A DNA stretch of 64,000 nucleotides from Homalodisca vitripennis (GCF_021130785.1 NW_025778018.1:1-64000), one strand, 5' to 3'; shown: positions 14,284 through 24,840, numbered from the stretch's first letter. Notes: a model not told the origin generated them from the letters alone. Numbers and translations: made by a program.

Positions 14284-14544
14284 ACTCCCCTCCCTTAATA
14301 GGTTGATTATTTGAGATATTTATTTATTTGAGATATTTAGCTTACGTCACGTGTGCTGCCATCTACCACAGACAATATGCACTTACTCTACAAGAGAATA
14401 ATTTAGATCCGTAAATTCTCACTAGACGTATTGTACTTTACCCTATAAATACTTTATAAAAATATAATGTTTTCAGATTACATAATTTTTAATTATTATT
14501 GTAGTTTAAGTAGATCATAACAAGAATAACATATTTTTATTTGA

Positions 14545-14700
14545 CACACCGGTTGATATTAAAAGGAAATATATTCTATTATCGAATGCAATTTAAGTAA
14601 TATAAATATAGAGGTTGCTTCATATTTTGTTCAATTTAATCTTGAATTACACTCCTAATTACACCCAATCTTTCAAGTGCACAATGTGCTGACTTGAAAG
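14545..14700 (+). repeat. Dispersed repeat, related to 290-440
   Basis: It shares TAATATAAATATAGAGGTT and the TTTCAAGTGCACAATGT segment with 290-440. The order of repeats here (14545, then 16245) matches that at 290-1190, but with about 1.5 kb of extra DNA between. Confidence 0.5.
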
Positions 14701-16244
14701 ATGTGTCAATATTATTAAAGATACGTTAGATTTAATATTATTAGGATGTAATAGGATAAGACTCCTAAGTTCACCACATATAAAACATTAAGACCAATGC
14801 TAAACTTTGAACTTACCTTTTCATAAAAATTAAGTTCACAACGGTTAAAATTTAATAAATATTAATACCGTTATAATTTAGTTTCTATCGAAACTTTCTA
14901 ACAATAGAATTGAAAAATATAAAACTCATGGAATCCTTTTTTTTATTAAATATTCTTAATAATATCCTCAGTTCGTAATAATTTCCGTCCTGTTCTCACG
15001 ATTCTGCGTTAGAAATTAACCCACGACCACAGGTAGCGGACACACAGGTACTACCTTTACCAACACCCTGGAAGTCTTATGTTAAAACAAACTGAGGAAA
15101 TGCATTGGTGACGTCGAAGAAGACATAACGAGGAACGACTTCCGGTCGAATATTTAGTGTATTTAGAAGTTTAAGAAGTAGAAAACGAAATCGTGTGTGC
15201 TGATATGACAGGAGATTTGAAAACATATAACCAGTAAATGCACGTAACCCTGTCAGTACGCCATCAGTGCCACGGGAGTCAAGTCGTGGATCACTATTAG
15301 CTGCTAGTTTTCTCCCACTAATGTAATTCCACCATTATTTTTTTGTATATTTAGATTTAATCCATATAAGAAAGAACTAAGATCAATGCTTGTAAATATA
15401 AACATCTAGTACAGATCTTACAACATTGTCTAGTTAAATCAGATAGTATAGTTACAACGCAGATTGACCTACGCATATAAAGCTTATAAATGACACAATC
15501 AATCAGAGTTTACTGGTTGACCTGGAAGAAATCGATTGTCAACCACTCTACGTTTGGAAGAATCAAAACGATACGGTATCGAAAGTGATACAAAATATCA
15601 AGCTGGGATCTTTCCTTAACAATTTTCCTGGGATTTTATACTTTATACTAACATTTAGGTGATAATTTAATCACTGTCAGGTAATTAAAGGGATAGAAAA
15701 TCGTTAATTAAAATATGTAAATGTAATTAAAAATATATTAACTTTTCCGGGGGTCCGTTTTAGTGTGTAAAGCGTAAGAAACATAATTTTAGAAAAATAT
15801 TATTATTTTATATTTTTAACCCTATTGATACTTTTATATGTCGACCACCACCACAACTCCCAATACTTATAACATTTTTTTCTAAGATAAACTTTCCCAA
15901 AATTTTTAAGCACCAGGTTGAGTACTCGAACTATAACAATTGGCTCTGGAATACTGAATGCACACTAATTAAAAACAATAAACAAGTGAATAAATACTTT
16001 TAAAAGTAAATATCACAAGTGAAAACTTTTAGAACAGGTCCTGGCAACAAGAAATAGTGGCGCTAATTTAACAGTTAAATACGTTTATTATTAAATTAGA
16101 ACTCGCATTGTTTTTCTCTTACTTTGAGTGTGTCTACGTTGATATACAGACTTTCGTTCAGTCTAAAAAGCCAAAATTAAGAACGTCTAAGGAAATGCAT
16201 ATAAATGTTGATTTTTAACAGTGTATAACTTTATTGAAGAGAGA

Positions 16245-16770
16245 TTAGTTGTTTTTAATTTATGCAAATATTTAATCAACTGTACCGCCACAGCGTTAGT
16301 GATAATAACGGACAAGTATGTTAAGTAGTGGCTGGTGCCCATACATACAGTTAAATACACGGTAAAATAAGTAGGTTATAGTACTTCTGCTGTTCTACAG
16401 GTAAATAAGTCAAAGTCATGAGTTGCTACAATCTAAACGCAAAGCTTAATTGTCTAACACCAAAATTCAGACAACATATACAGGAGTACAAACAAGGCAA
16501 CATCTACGTGATTATCATCCAATAAAAGTGCGATGCTTTTACTTATCCATTTGAAGAATTTTCCAGCATAAACGACAGAGGCTCAGCCGTGGTGTTCCGG
16601 TCATAGCTAGGAAGAAGTCTGAATATGAACTGTGCTAACTTTCTGCGTATGAACTTGAAGCCAAATCGTTCTAAATCCCACTGTCCGAAACAATTTTCAA
16701 AAGGTTATTAGGTTTTAAAATTGTGTTTTCATCGAAACGAGGAATAATTATTGTTTGTTCAGAAATGGAC
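16245..16770 (+). repeat. Dispersed repeat family A, copy 3
   Basis: Diverged full-length relative of 660-1190: TTTTTAATTTATG, TTTAATCAACT, GTTATAGTACTTCTGCTGT, GACTTATCC-like text, the AGAGGCTCAGCCGTGG block, and TTGTGTTTTCAT all occur in the same order. Confidence 0.6.
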
Positions 16771-16970
16771 TATTCGCATGGCTTAAGTTACATATGGAAA
16801 TTATCAGTAAGAAGAACTATAACTTTACACCAGCGTGATAAATGTTCAAGGCGCATTTAAAGAATAGTACTGAGTGTAATATCACTTACCTATGCTTGGG
16901 CTATCAAGAAAATACAACAAAAATAATTGATTATTTTGGAAGTGTTTTGTAAATAATATGGGGAAATAAG

Positions 16971-16971
<1 letters not shown>

Positions 16972-17001
<30 letters not shown>
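16972..17001. repeat. (TA)n microsatellite, left part of the target locus
   Basis: A pure TA run of 30 bp immediately abuts the left end of element copy 1. The last six bases (TATATA) equal the six bases after its right end. Together with the TA/TG tract at 34098-34113 and the TG run at 49366-49434, it appears to be one interrupted microsatellite. Confidence 0.9.
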
Positions 17002-17003
<2 letters not shown>

Positions 17004-17308
17004 TAGATATGAATATGCCGGTTCTAGACCACTTTTGGGACACACAGAAAATCAAGGGAAAATACTGTTTAAAGGACAATAAACGAATCTGTAAAATCAA
17101 ACAGTAAGGGGTTCCTAGACCACTTTTGGGACAGACAGAAAATCAATGTAAAATACTGTCCATTGAACCATAAACAAATCTAATAAAATCTAACAGGAAA
17201 GCACGAATGTTAAATAACCGAATCTTTAGCTGTTTTACTGTTCAATGTTTGCTTCTACATTTATAAGCTGTTTTAATGAAAAAATCAAAGAATCTTAATA
17301 AAAAATCT
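17002..17308 (+). repeat. Left terminal inverted repeat of copy 1
   Basis: The outer part (17002-17110) and inner part (17111-17308) both contain CTAGACCACTTTTGGGACA, so the repeat is internally duplicated. The outer unit carries AAATCAAGGGAAAATACTGT, which recurs at the right end of copy 2. The inner unit carries AAATCAATGTAAAATACTGT, which recurs at both inner ends (34097 side and 34114 side). It is non-coding. Confidence 0.9.
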
Positions 17309-17617
17309 TTATTCTACAAAGTTAATTGTAACACAGTCTTTATCTTTTATAGTCTTCTTTCCAGTAACAATCAAGTGTAATTTTTCATTTTTGTTTAATT
17401 CTTTAATCTTTTTCTCATCCAAAACAGTCAAAAATCTGTTCGGTAAGTGTACTTTACAATCTTCCAACTCGGCAATTATTGTAAACCCGAATTTATCTTT
17501 CATTTTCTCCAAATTCAAGATTCTATGTTTCTTTTTTTCTTCCAATTCCACTAATTTCTTATATTCTTTGAATCTTAGTTCACCAACCTTATTCAACTCT
17601 TGTAACAGCGCTGCCAT
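17309..17617 (-). CDS. Small conserved element protein, possible OB-fold ssDNA-binding protein (copy 1)
   Basis: A 102-residue, Lys/Glu-rich protein. The first 40 residues look helical and charged. Residues 42-90 hold a pattern of short beta-like stretches (KFGFTIIAELEDCKVHLPNRFL, then LHLIVTGKK) that resembles small OB-fold-like proteins I recall from insect Polintons. This is inference and not certain. The gene reads away from the polymerase gene, which starts 260 bp away across a 48-bp perfect palindrome and tandem repeats. The start lies in TAATAAATGG, the element-wide start context. It is intact in both copies with only about three residue differences, suggesting a useful role, perhaps in replication next to the polymerase. 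Confidence 0.75.
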   Translation of the reverse strand: MAALLQELNKVGELRFKEYKKLVELEEKKKHRILNLEKMKDKFGFTIIAELEDCKVHLPNRFLTVLDEKKIKELNKNEKLHLIVTGKKTIKDKDCVTINFVE

Positions 17618-17620
17618 TTA

Positions 17621-17668
17621 TTATAGAAAAATCTTTTAACTAAATTTAGTTAAAAGATTTTTCTATAA
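17621..17668. promoter_or_regulatory. 48-bp perfect palindrome between divergent genes (copy 1)
   Basis: Positions 17621-17644 are the exact reverse complement of 17645-17668, centred on CTAAATTTAG, with no spacer. It begins just upstream of the reverse-strand start at 17617. Possible roles are a bidirectional promoter or operator, a cruciform replication signal, or a recombination hot spot. The same palindrome is intact in copy 2 at 34642-34689. Confidence 0.85.
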
Positions 17669-17673
17669 CAAAT

Positions 17674-17877
17674 AGAACAATCTGAAAACATTTGACCAGA
17701 AATTGTGCTGATTTGTGTCAAAAATCACTACTTCTCAAAATTTAATTTTACAAATTTTTGCTCTTTAAATAGAACAATCTGAAAACATTTGACCAGAAAT
17801 TGTGCTGATTTGTGTCAAGTTGTCACAAAAATCACCACTTCTCAAAATTTTAGTTTACAAATTTTTGCTCTTTAAAT
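17674..17877 (+). repeat. Tandem promoter-like repeat before the polymerase (2 units)
   Basis: Two direct repeats begin AGAACAATCTGAAAACATTT and end GCTCTTTAAAT: 17674-17770 (97 bp) and 17771-17877 (107 bp, with a small insertion). The final unit runs straight into the polymerase ATG. Because each unit ends in TTTAAAT, the presumed promoter itself has been duplicated. Copy 2 has three units. Confidence 0.9.
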
Positions 17878-20800
17878 ATGGAGCGGAAAAAGATAGAGTG
17901 CCCATACTGCAAAAAAGACATTTTTGAACATCACTATACTCGTCATTACAATTCGAAAAATCATTTGAAGAACAAAGAAATTTATAATAAAGAACTAAAT
18001 TATTTGAGGACTTGGGCTAAAGAGAATCAAATCGATGGTCACGAAAAGATGTACAACATAGAAAAATTGCGTGAATTAAAGAAAAGCTTTAAGGAAGATA
18101 AAAAAGATCTCAATCTATTTAATGATGAAAAAATTCAATCAATCGCTGAAAAATTGTCCTTAGAAACAAACGATAAAACTAAGTCTGAAATGATCGAAGA
18201 AATTGATAAAACTCTTAAAGTAAAATCCGAAAATATCATTGATGTAGAAGTTTTATCCTCAATACACGGTCTTTTCAAGCAATACATTTTAACAAACTTG
18301 AACGATAAGTTCATGTCAATTTACAAATATCTATCAATTATGAGGCCAGAGATTAAAAGTTTAATCGAAAAATTTCAAGAAACCGTTAAAAATATGAAGG
18401 GCTATCTCTCTTTAGAATGCGAATACGAACGAACTTTAGTGAACGGTGAAACACAAACTTGTCCAATGTACTTTACTATAAAAGCAGACGAAATCTTCGA
18501 CGTAAACGACTTTATTACTAAGCAATTTAATAAATTAACACATCGAGAACAGACAAATCATCCAAATAAGGGCTCTGGTTGGACATTAAAACGTTGTAAA
18601 CAACTGATTTTGAGCCTTAATAAACATGAATTTATGAACGCAGGATCATATATCGATTTACCAAAGGAAATCAAAGATAAAAAAGCTTGTGTAAATATCA
18701 AAAATAAAGATGATTATTGCTTTATTTACTCTATCCGATGCGCTATTGAAAAACCCGAGACTCATGTTGACAGAGCAAAACAATACGAAAAATTCGTGAA
18801 CGATGAGATATTTTCTGGATTCGACTATCCTATGTCTTTAAAAGATATACAATTATTTGAAAAACGAAGCAGCAAAGCAAAGTACAAGTATCCGAAAATG
18901 TCTGTAAATGTCTATACTTTTGATGAAAAACTACACATAGTACCGTTGCAAATTTCAGAAGTTTATGACGCCAAGTTAGAAGTTGATTTATTGTATGTTA
19001 AACAAGATGATAAATCCCATTATGTTTTGATAACAGATTTAAGTAGATTAGCGAGTTCACAGATATCAAAAAATGCTCACAAGACGTTCTTGTGTCGAAG
19101 ATGTTTAAGCCATTTCTACAAATATAGTGCTTTATCAGATCATTTAGAAATTTGTAAGCAACATGAAGTTTGCAAGCCAATTATGCCGTTTCCGGGTCAA
19201 ACAACTAAATTTACCAATTACCAAAAGAAATTTAGCCATCCGTACGTTATTTATATGGATTTTGAAAGCATATTAGAGAAGATTCCCACATGCAAAAACA
19301 ATCCGCAAAAATCGACTACAACCAAGATTCAGAAGCATATTCCTTATGGTTTTACTCTATATTTAGTGTCTAATGTGACCAATCGTATGTACAAGCCGAT
19401 ATGTTATCGAGCAAAAAATGAAGAAGAGTTGCCGAACGTTCCTGCAAAATTGTTTGAAGAACTCAATAAATTATCGAAGTACATAGCTAAAAAATATAAT
19501 TCAAAGAACATGAAGCCCATGAAATTGACTGACGAAGAAGAAATTTCGTATCGAAATTCAAATCTTTGCCACATTTGTGAAGAAATATCGTATCAAGACA
19601 CTGAAAAAACTTTAGGGTTTTTACCAGATAATTGGAGTTCTGCTTATGATGCATTCAAAAAATGCAGAGATCACTGTCATTTGACTGGAAAATTTCGAGG
19701 TGCAGCTCATAGAATTTGTAATCTGAATTTGAAATTTCCTCAGAATATTCCCGTTTTCTGTCACAATATGTTTAATTACGATACGCATTTGTACATAAAA
19801 GAATTGGCAAAACAATACGGTAATGTTGATTTGATTGCAAACACCGATGAACGATATATAAATTATGTAAATTCTGGATATGGCTATGAATTCGAAGGTG
19901 ATAAGCCAAGAAAATTCATCAAGTTTTCGTTTGTAGACACGTTCAGATTCATGGCCTCGTCTATAGAAAAGTTAGCTAAAAATCTAAAGAGAGAAGACTT
20001 CAAACATACAAATCATTTTATACAAGATGGACTGAATGAGATAATAGAAAGACAGCCAAATGACGAAGAAGAAATCTTTAAAATTCTATCTGGAAAAGGC
20101 ATATTTCCCTATGAATTTATCGACAGTATTGAAAAACTTGATTACACAGAAGAATTGAGAATTCAAGATTTCTATTCACTTTTGACAGACGAGAGCATAT
20201 CTGAGAAAGATTTTCAACACTACTTAAATGTTTGGAACAAATTAAAACAGAAAAATCTAGGAAATTACTCTGATCTCTATAACATTCAAGATGTTCTATT
20301 GCTCGCTGATATCTTTGAAAATTTTAGGAATATTTGTTTGAATTGCTATAAGCTTGATCCAGCACACTATCTAACAGCTCCCAGTCTTGCATGGGATGCT
20401 ATGTTAAAATTAACGAAAATTGAGCTTCAGCTAATTAACGATTATAACATGTATTTAATGATTGAAAAAGGTATTCGCGGAGGCATTTCTCAATGTATTA
20501 AACGATATGTTTAGCAAATAACAAATATTTGAAAGATTTCGATAAGACAAAACCAGAAAGCTATCTGTTGTACGTCGATGCAAACAACCTTTATGGGTAT
20601 GGGCTTATGCAAAAACTGCCGTATAGTGATATCAAGTGGATGGATCCAAAAACGTATACAAAAGAAGAGTGGAAAGAAACAATTTTAGAACTCACTGGCG
20701 ACGAAGATTATGGCTATATTCTCGAAGTCGATCTTGGATATCCAACAAATTTACACGAACATCACAAGGATTTACCTCTTGCTCCAGAACATTTTAAAAA

Positions 20801-21806
20801 CAAACTTTGCACAACTCTACTGGATAAAACTGAATACGTTGTTCATTCGAGAAATTTGAAGTTCTATTTGGAACAAGGTATGATTTTGAAACATGTGAAT
20901 AGAGTTATTGCATTCGATCAGAAGCCTTTTATGAAAGAATACATTGATTTTAACACAAACATGAGAACCAAAGCTACAAGCGACTTTGAAAAGGACTTTT
21001 ATAAGCTGATGAACAACTCAGTTTTTGGAAAATCTATGGAAAATGTGAGAAACAGATGTGATATTAAGCTTGGAAATGAAGAATTTTCAATGAAACAAGC
21101 TAAGAAAACAAATTTCAAATGCTTTAACATCTTTGACGACAACTGTATAGCGAGTCACATGTACAAACAAAAGGTTAAATTTAACAAACCGATTTACATA
21201 GGATTCTCAGTTCTCGACCTCTCAAAATTGCTAATGTACGAGTTTTATTACAACAAATTAAAGAAGTTTGATCCAGATTTGAATCTGTGTTACATGGATA
21301 CAGACAGTTATTTTCTAGAATTGAAACGAGATCCTTTTAAAATTATTAAAGAAAATATAGATGACTTTGATACAAGTGATTATCCAAAAGATCATGAATG
21401 TTTCACTACTAAAAATAAGAAGGTAATAGGGAAATTCAAAGACGAATTGAACGGCGAGATATTAGAAGAATTTTGTGGTTTAAGATCAAAGATGTACTCG
21501 TACAAATATCTAGACAAAAATCCAGTTAGGTGTAAAGGAATTAAGAGAAGCGTTGTAAATAAAACAATAAATATCGAAAACTTGAAGAGATGTTTGTTCG
21601 AAGATAAAGAAGAATTTAGGGAGATGACTGTAATAAAAAGCTATAAACATGAATTGTACACAGTTACCATAAACAAGCTGGCACTGAACGCTAAAGATGA
21701 TAAGAGAATCGTTCTAGAAAATAAGATCGATACAGTACCGTATGGCTATGAAGCAAAATCTGATATATTAGATGAGTTAAATAAACTTGGAAACTTTGAC
21801 ATGTAA
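17878..21806 (+). pseudogene. polB: Protein-primed DNA polymerase B, frameshifted (copy 1)
   Basis: Replicative polymerase of the element. It starts with a C2H2 finger (CPYCKKDIFEHHYTRHY at residues 8-24). Exonuclease motifs follow: YMDFES (D461, E463), CHNM.NYD (near 629-635) and NIQDVLLLAD (D805). The reading frame stops at 20514 after 878 codons, where a 1-bp loss relative to copy 2 creates TAG. The remainder continues in another frame to 21806 and holds polymerase motifs VDANNLYG (about 20577), NNSVFGKS (about 21015), YMDTDS (about 21293) and KMYSYKY. A DHCHLTGKFRGAAH zinc-like segment precedes Exo II, as is typical for Polinton enzymes. The break separates the exonuclease part from the polymerase palm. 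The stop TAA directly abuts the integrase ATG. Confidence 0.95.
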
Positions 21807-22877
21807 ATGGAAGATGATTTGATTCACTGCCACAAATGCAAGAAAAAAACGAAAAATATAGATTCTAAAATCGTTCAAACTCAAAACGGGTTGTATAGAA
21901 TTGCAGCAAAATGTTCAAAATGTAAGACAAATAAGAGTAAATTTATAAAGAATCCAAATGAAAAACAAGTAAAGAAAGAATCTAAGAATAAGGAAGAAAT
22001 CGAGATTGAAGCTAGAGAAATTCATGCACCAGTACGAAAGAAGTTTAAAAAGAGAAAAAATATAACATTAGGAATTGACGATTTATGGGCAGCAGATTTA
22101 GTTATAATGTCTAACTATTCAGATCAAAATGATGGATTTAAGTATATGTTAAATGTTATTGATACTTTCTCAAAATATGCTTGGTCAAGAGCTATCAAAA
22201 GAAAAAACGGCAAGGATATTTCAAAAGCTTTCGAAGATATAGTAAAAGATGCCATAAGGATCAATCACAAACCTCCTAACCTACTTCATACAGATAAGGG
22301 TTTAGAGTTTAAAAATAAAGAATTTAACGATGTTTTGAGGAAATACAACATTAAGATTTATCATACTGAAAACGAAGAGAAATCAAGTATTGTAGAGAGA
22401 TATAACAGAACTCAAAATGAGAGAATGAAAGTAATTTTTGAGATTAATAAAAACTTTAAATGGATCGATATTCTTCAAAAAATCGTAAAGAAATATAACG
22501 ATACTGTTCATAGCACAATCAAAATGAAGCCTAAAGACGTAGATAAAGATGCAGAAAAAGAGTTATTAGAGTCGGTTTTTAAGTATGTTCCACCAGAAAT
22601 TCACACGAAAACTAAATTTAAAGTCAATGATCATGTAAGAATTGTTAGTAAAAAACAAACATTTTCGAACAAATATAAGAACAATTGGTCAAGAGAAATC
22701 TTTGTGATTTATCAAATTAATAACACAGATCCTGTAACTTATAGTATAAAAGATTTAAATAATAAAGAAATAACCGGAAAGTTTTATGAATATGAATTGA
22801 GAAAGTCAAAAGATTTTTTCTATATAAATGGAGGCCCAAAAGAAATGTTCAATGTGCAAAGAATTAAAAGGTTTTGA
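21807..22877 (+). CDS. int: Retrovirus-type integrase with N-terminal zinc ribbon (copy 1 only)
   Basis: A 356-residue rve-family integrase that would join the element's linear ends to host DNA. The catalytic triad is visible as D97 (WAADL), D163 (LHTDKG) and E197 (SIVERYNRT). A C-terminal SH3-like/chromo-like segment lies at about 270-340. Instead of the usual HHCC domain, the N-terminus has CHKC (8-11) and CSKC (36-39) followed by KSKFIK, closely resembling the stand-alone 47-aa protein at 29867-30010. The ATG follows the polymerase stop with no gap, in the context TGTAAATGG. The 3' end overlaps the next zinc-finger gene by 50 bp. Copy 2 has lost nearly all of this gene, so copy 1 is the only possible source of integrase in the pair. 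Confidence 0.95.
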   Translation: MEDDLIHCHKCKKKTKNIDSKIVQTQNGLYRIAAKCSKCKTNKSKFIKNPNEKQVKKESKNKEEIEIEAREIHAPVRKKFKKRKNITLGIDDLWAADLVIMSNYSDQNDGFKYMLNVIDTFSKYAWSRAIKRKNGKDISKAFEDIVKDAIRINHKPPNLLHTDKGLEFKNKEFNDVLRKYNIKIYHTENEEKSSIVERYNRTQNERMKVIFEINKNFKWIDILQKIVKKYNDTVHSTIKMKPKDVDKDAEKELLESVFKYVPPEIHTKTKFKVNDHVRIVSKKQTFSNKYKNNWSREIFVIYQINNTDPVTYSIKDLNNKEITGKFYEYELRKSKDFFYINGGPKEMFNVQRIKRF

Positions 22878-23211
22878 AGAATTTTATAAAGATAAGAGTA
22901 GAAAAGATGGAATTATTTATAATTGTAAAGATTGTTATAGGAAGTATCATAAAGAGCTGTATGATAAAATAGAAAAATTAACTTTGGAAGAGAAAGAATG
23001 TCTTAAATGTAAAGAAACTAAAAAAATTTCAGAGTTTAATAGTGATCACTATAGTAGAGATAAGAAAGACTCATATTGTAAAGATTGTGTAAAGAAGAAT
23101 CACCATAGATTATATTATGAAGATACTCAATGTGAATGTGGAAGAACTATAAAATGGTTAAATAATTATCAAAAACATTTACAAACAAAATATCATAATT
23201 CAAGAGTTTAA
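22828..23211 (+). CDS. Small zinc-finger protein, paralog 1 (copy 1)
   Basis: A 127-residue, Lys/Cys-rich protein with two repeats of C-x2-C ... C-x2-C type: KCSMCKELK...CKDCYRK, and ECLKCKETK...YCKDCVKK. A CECG...HLQTKYH finger lies at the C-terminus. It resembles zinc-binding modules found in phage/virus HNH-like proteins, but no HNH active site is visible. The start is preceded by TATATAAATGG. It overlaps the end of the integrase gene and is followed 33 bp later by a shorter paralog. A nucleic-acid-binding role is plausible; the exact function is unknown. Confidence 0.8.
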   Translation: MEAQKKCSMCKELKGFEEFYKDKSRKDGIIYNCKDCYRKYHKELYDKIEKLTLEEKECLKCKETKKISEFNSDHYSRDKKDSYCKDCVKKNHHRLYYEDTQCECGRTIKWLNNYQKHLQTKYHNSRV

Positions 23212-23244
23212 CATTTTCATCGTGTAATAATTTTTTCTATATAA

Positions 23245-23568
23245 ATGGAGTCTCAAAAGAAATGTACAAAGTGTCAAGAAGAGAATAGAAAAGACTGTTA
23301 TTGTAAGGAATTATACGTTAAAATGGACAAATTAACTTTAGAAGAAAAAAATTGTTACTTTTGTAAAGAAATTAAAAATATTTCTGAATTTAATAACTGG
23401 CAGTATAGTAAAGATAGAAAAGATGCTTTTTGCAAAGATTGTGCTAAAAGAATTTTCAGCGAAAGTTATAAAAACGAAATGCCTTGTGAATATGAAAAAA
23501 AGATTTTACAATGGTTACCTAGTTATGCTAAACATTTACAGACAAAATATCATAATTCGAGAGTTTAA
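23245..23568 (+). CDS. Small zinc-finger protein, paralog 2 (copy 1)
   Basis: A 107-residue relative of the preceding gene. The first finger is partly decayed (KCTKCQEENRKDCYCKE), the second is intact (CYFCKEIK...CKDCAKR), and the C-terminus ends KHLQTKYHNSRV as in paralog 1. The start again lies in TATATAAATGG. Its 3' end overlaps the reverse-strand BRO gene tail-to-tail by 41 bp. Copy 2 has only one gene of this family at the same place, so copy number varies between elements. Confidence 0.75.
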   Translation: MESQKKCTKCQEENRKDCYCKELYVKMDKLTLEEKNCYFCKEIKNISEFNNWQYSKDRKDAFCKDCAKRIFSESYKNEMPCEYEKKILQWLPSYAKHLQTKYHNSRV

Positions 23569-24361
23569 CATTTTCATCGTGTAATTTAGATATTCTATAA
23601 ATCAGTCGAGATTCTGCCATATTTGTAGTAAAATGATTTCCGTTGTATGAAATATTCAAAGATTCTTTCATTTGGTTGTAGAGATTTATACTATTTGGAT
23701 CTCCTTGTCTTAATAAAATTTCCATTTCTGGGTAATCAATTTCAAGTTCTTTCAATCTTTTCGGTATTTCTCTCTTTTGAGCTCTGATAACGTAATAAGG
23801 CCATTCCCACATGTGATTCTTCTTAATTAATACAAAAACATGGTGTTTTTTCTTATCAAAATCTTTACATACCATATCTCTCTTCATTAATTCCATTCGC
23901 AATTCTTGATTCTCTATTTTCAAGGATTTCATTTGACCTGAAATTTGTAACTGTTTTATTTCATCTTTTAACTGCTTATTTTCGTTTTTGAGTTTGTACT
24001 CACCATATTTTCTAATGGAAGGTAATACTTCTTTCGTAACCCAATTTTTAAACAATTTCGCTTCTGGTTTATGCGATCTCAAAATTAAAGAATAAAGTCC
24101 AGATTCATTAACGAAAACAGTGTTATTTTGGAAGTTTGAAGGTAAGCTATTTATAGCCCCCCTTATATTTAGATTAAAATAGAAGTTTTTATCATCTTCG
24201 TCAACGTTTATTCTGATCGTTTGCATAGTATTTTCATATTCTAGAATTTTTGCTACGTCTTTAGCCTTAAACCAGATCACATTGTTTTCGTCAACAATCG
24301 TAAAGATATGTTTGTTATTGAATTTTAGTTGATTATTGAGTAGGTCTACAACTGACTCCAT
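23528..24361 (-). CDS. BRO/antirepressor-like protein, BRO-N plus DUF3627-like C-terminus (copy 1)
   Basis: A 277-residue protein. Residues about 15-115 are a BRO-N domain, with WFKAKDVAKILEY, VNESGLYSLILRS and WVTKEVLPSIRKYG as typical landmarks. A coiled-coil linker follows at about 118-160. The C-terminal 115 residues, with VFVLIKKNHMWEWPYYVIRA and GDPNSINLYNQMK, resemble the DUF3627 module of insect DNA-virus BRO-like proteins. BRO-N domains bind DNA, and such proteins are common in baculoviruses, iridoviruses, ascoviruses and phages. The first 165 residues differ strongly from copy 2 while the C-terminus is almost identical, unlike the rest of the element. The start context is ATCTAAATGG. 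Confidence 0.9.
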   Translation of the reverse strand: MESVVDLLNNQLKFNNKHIFTIVDENNVIWFKAKDVAKILEYENTMQTIRINVDEDDKNFYFNLNIRGAINSLPSNFQNNTVFVNESGLYSLILRSHKPEAKLFKNWVTKEVLPSIRKYGEYKLKNENKQLKDEIKQLQISGQMKSLKIENQELRMELMKRDMVCKDFDKKKHHVFVLIKKNHMWEWPYYVIRAQKREIPKRLKELEIDYPEMEILLRQGDPNSINLYNQMKESLNISYNGNHFTTNMAESRLIYRISKLHDENVKLSNYDILSVNV

Positions 24362-24395
24362 TTAGATAGAAATAAAATTTAACAAGCAATTTTTA

Positions 24396-24672
24396 TTTCG
24401 AGAATAAAGGCCAGATTCATTAACGAAAATAGTGTCAGGATGTAATTTTTGTAAGAGTCGCGATTCGATACCCTTGTCAGAATCTATGTTTTCAAAGCTT
24501 TTTTTGTATTTTTCTTTAACATGATCTATGATAGCTTGTCTAGTATTTTAATATTGTAAAATTTCTGCAACATCTTTAGCCTTAAACCAAATTTCATTCT
24601 TTCGACAATCGTGCAAATGTCTTTATTATTGAATGTAAGTTGATTGTTGAGTAGGTCTACAACTGACTCCAT
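24396..24672 (-). pseudogene. Decayed BRO-N gene fragment (copy 1)
   Basis: This is a second N-terminal BRO cassette immediately upstream of the intact one. On the minus strand it begins with the same ATGGAGTCAGTTGTAGACCT text, keeps a recognisable region for the Phe-Lys-Ala-Lys-Asp-Val motif, then accumulates indels and breaks off. It lacks the DUF3627-like end. A further short scrap of the same family lies at about 24690-24760. It may be a non-expressed donor for sequence exchange, or simply debris of duplication. Confidence 0.75.
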
Positions 24673-24689
24673 TTAACTAGTAATTTTTA

Positions 24690-24840
24690 TTTCAGTATAA
24701 AGTCTAGATTCATTGATAAAAACAGGGTCAGGATGAAGATTGTTAAGGGGTCTATGGGATAGACTCCTGTAATTTATACATTCAAAAGTTGTTTTCTTGA
24801 AAATTTGAAGGTAAGAACGATTCGTTCCCCCCTTGATTCA
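24690..24840 (-). pseudogene. Further BRO fragments and intergenic debris (copy 1)
   Basis: It contains text matching the codons for the SGLYS region of BRO-N (AGTCTAGATTCATTGATAAA on the plus strand), then unrelated short sequence up to the penton gene. Too short and decayed to be functional. Confidence 0.5.

Noticed and set aside
17391..17639. 82-codon plus-strand frame (also 34412-34660)
   Set aside because: Antisense shadow of the conserved 102-residue reverse gene, whose sense translation looks protein-like.
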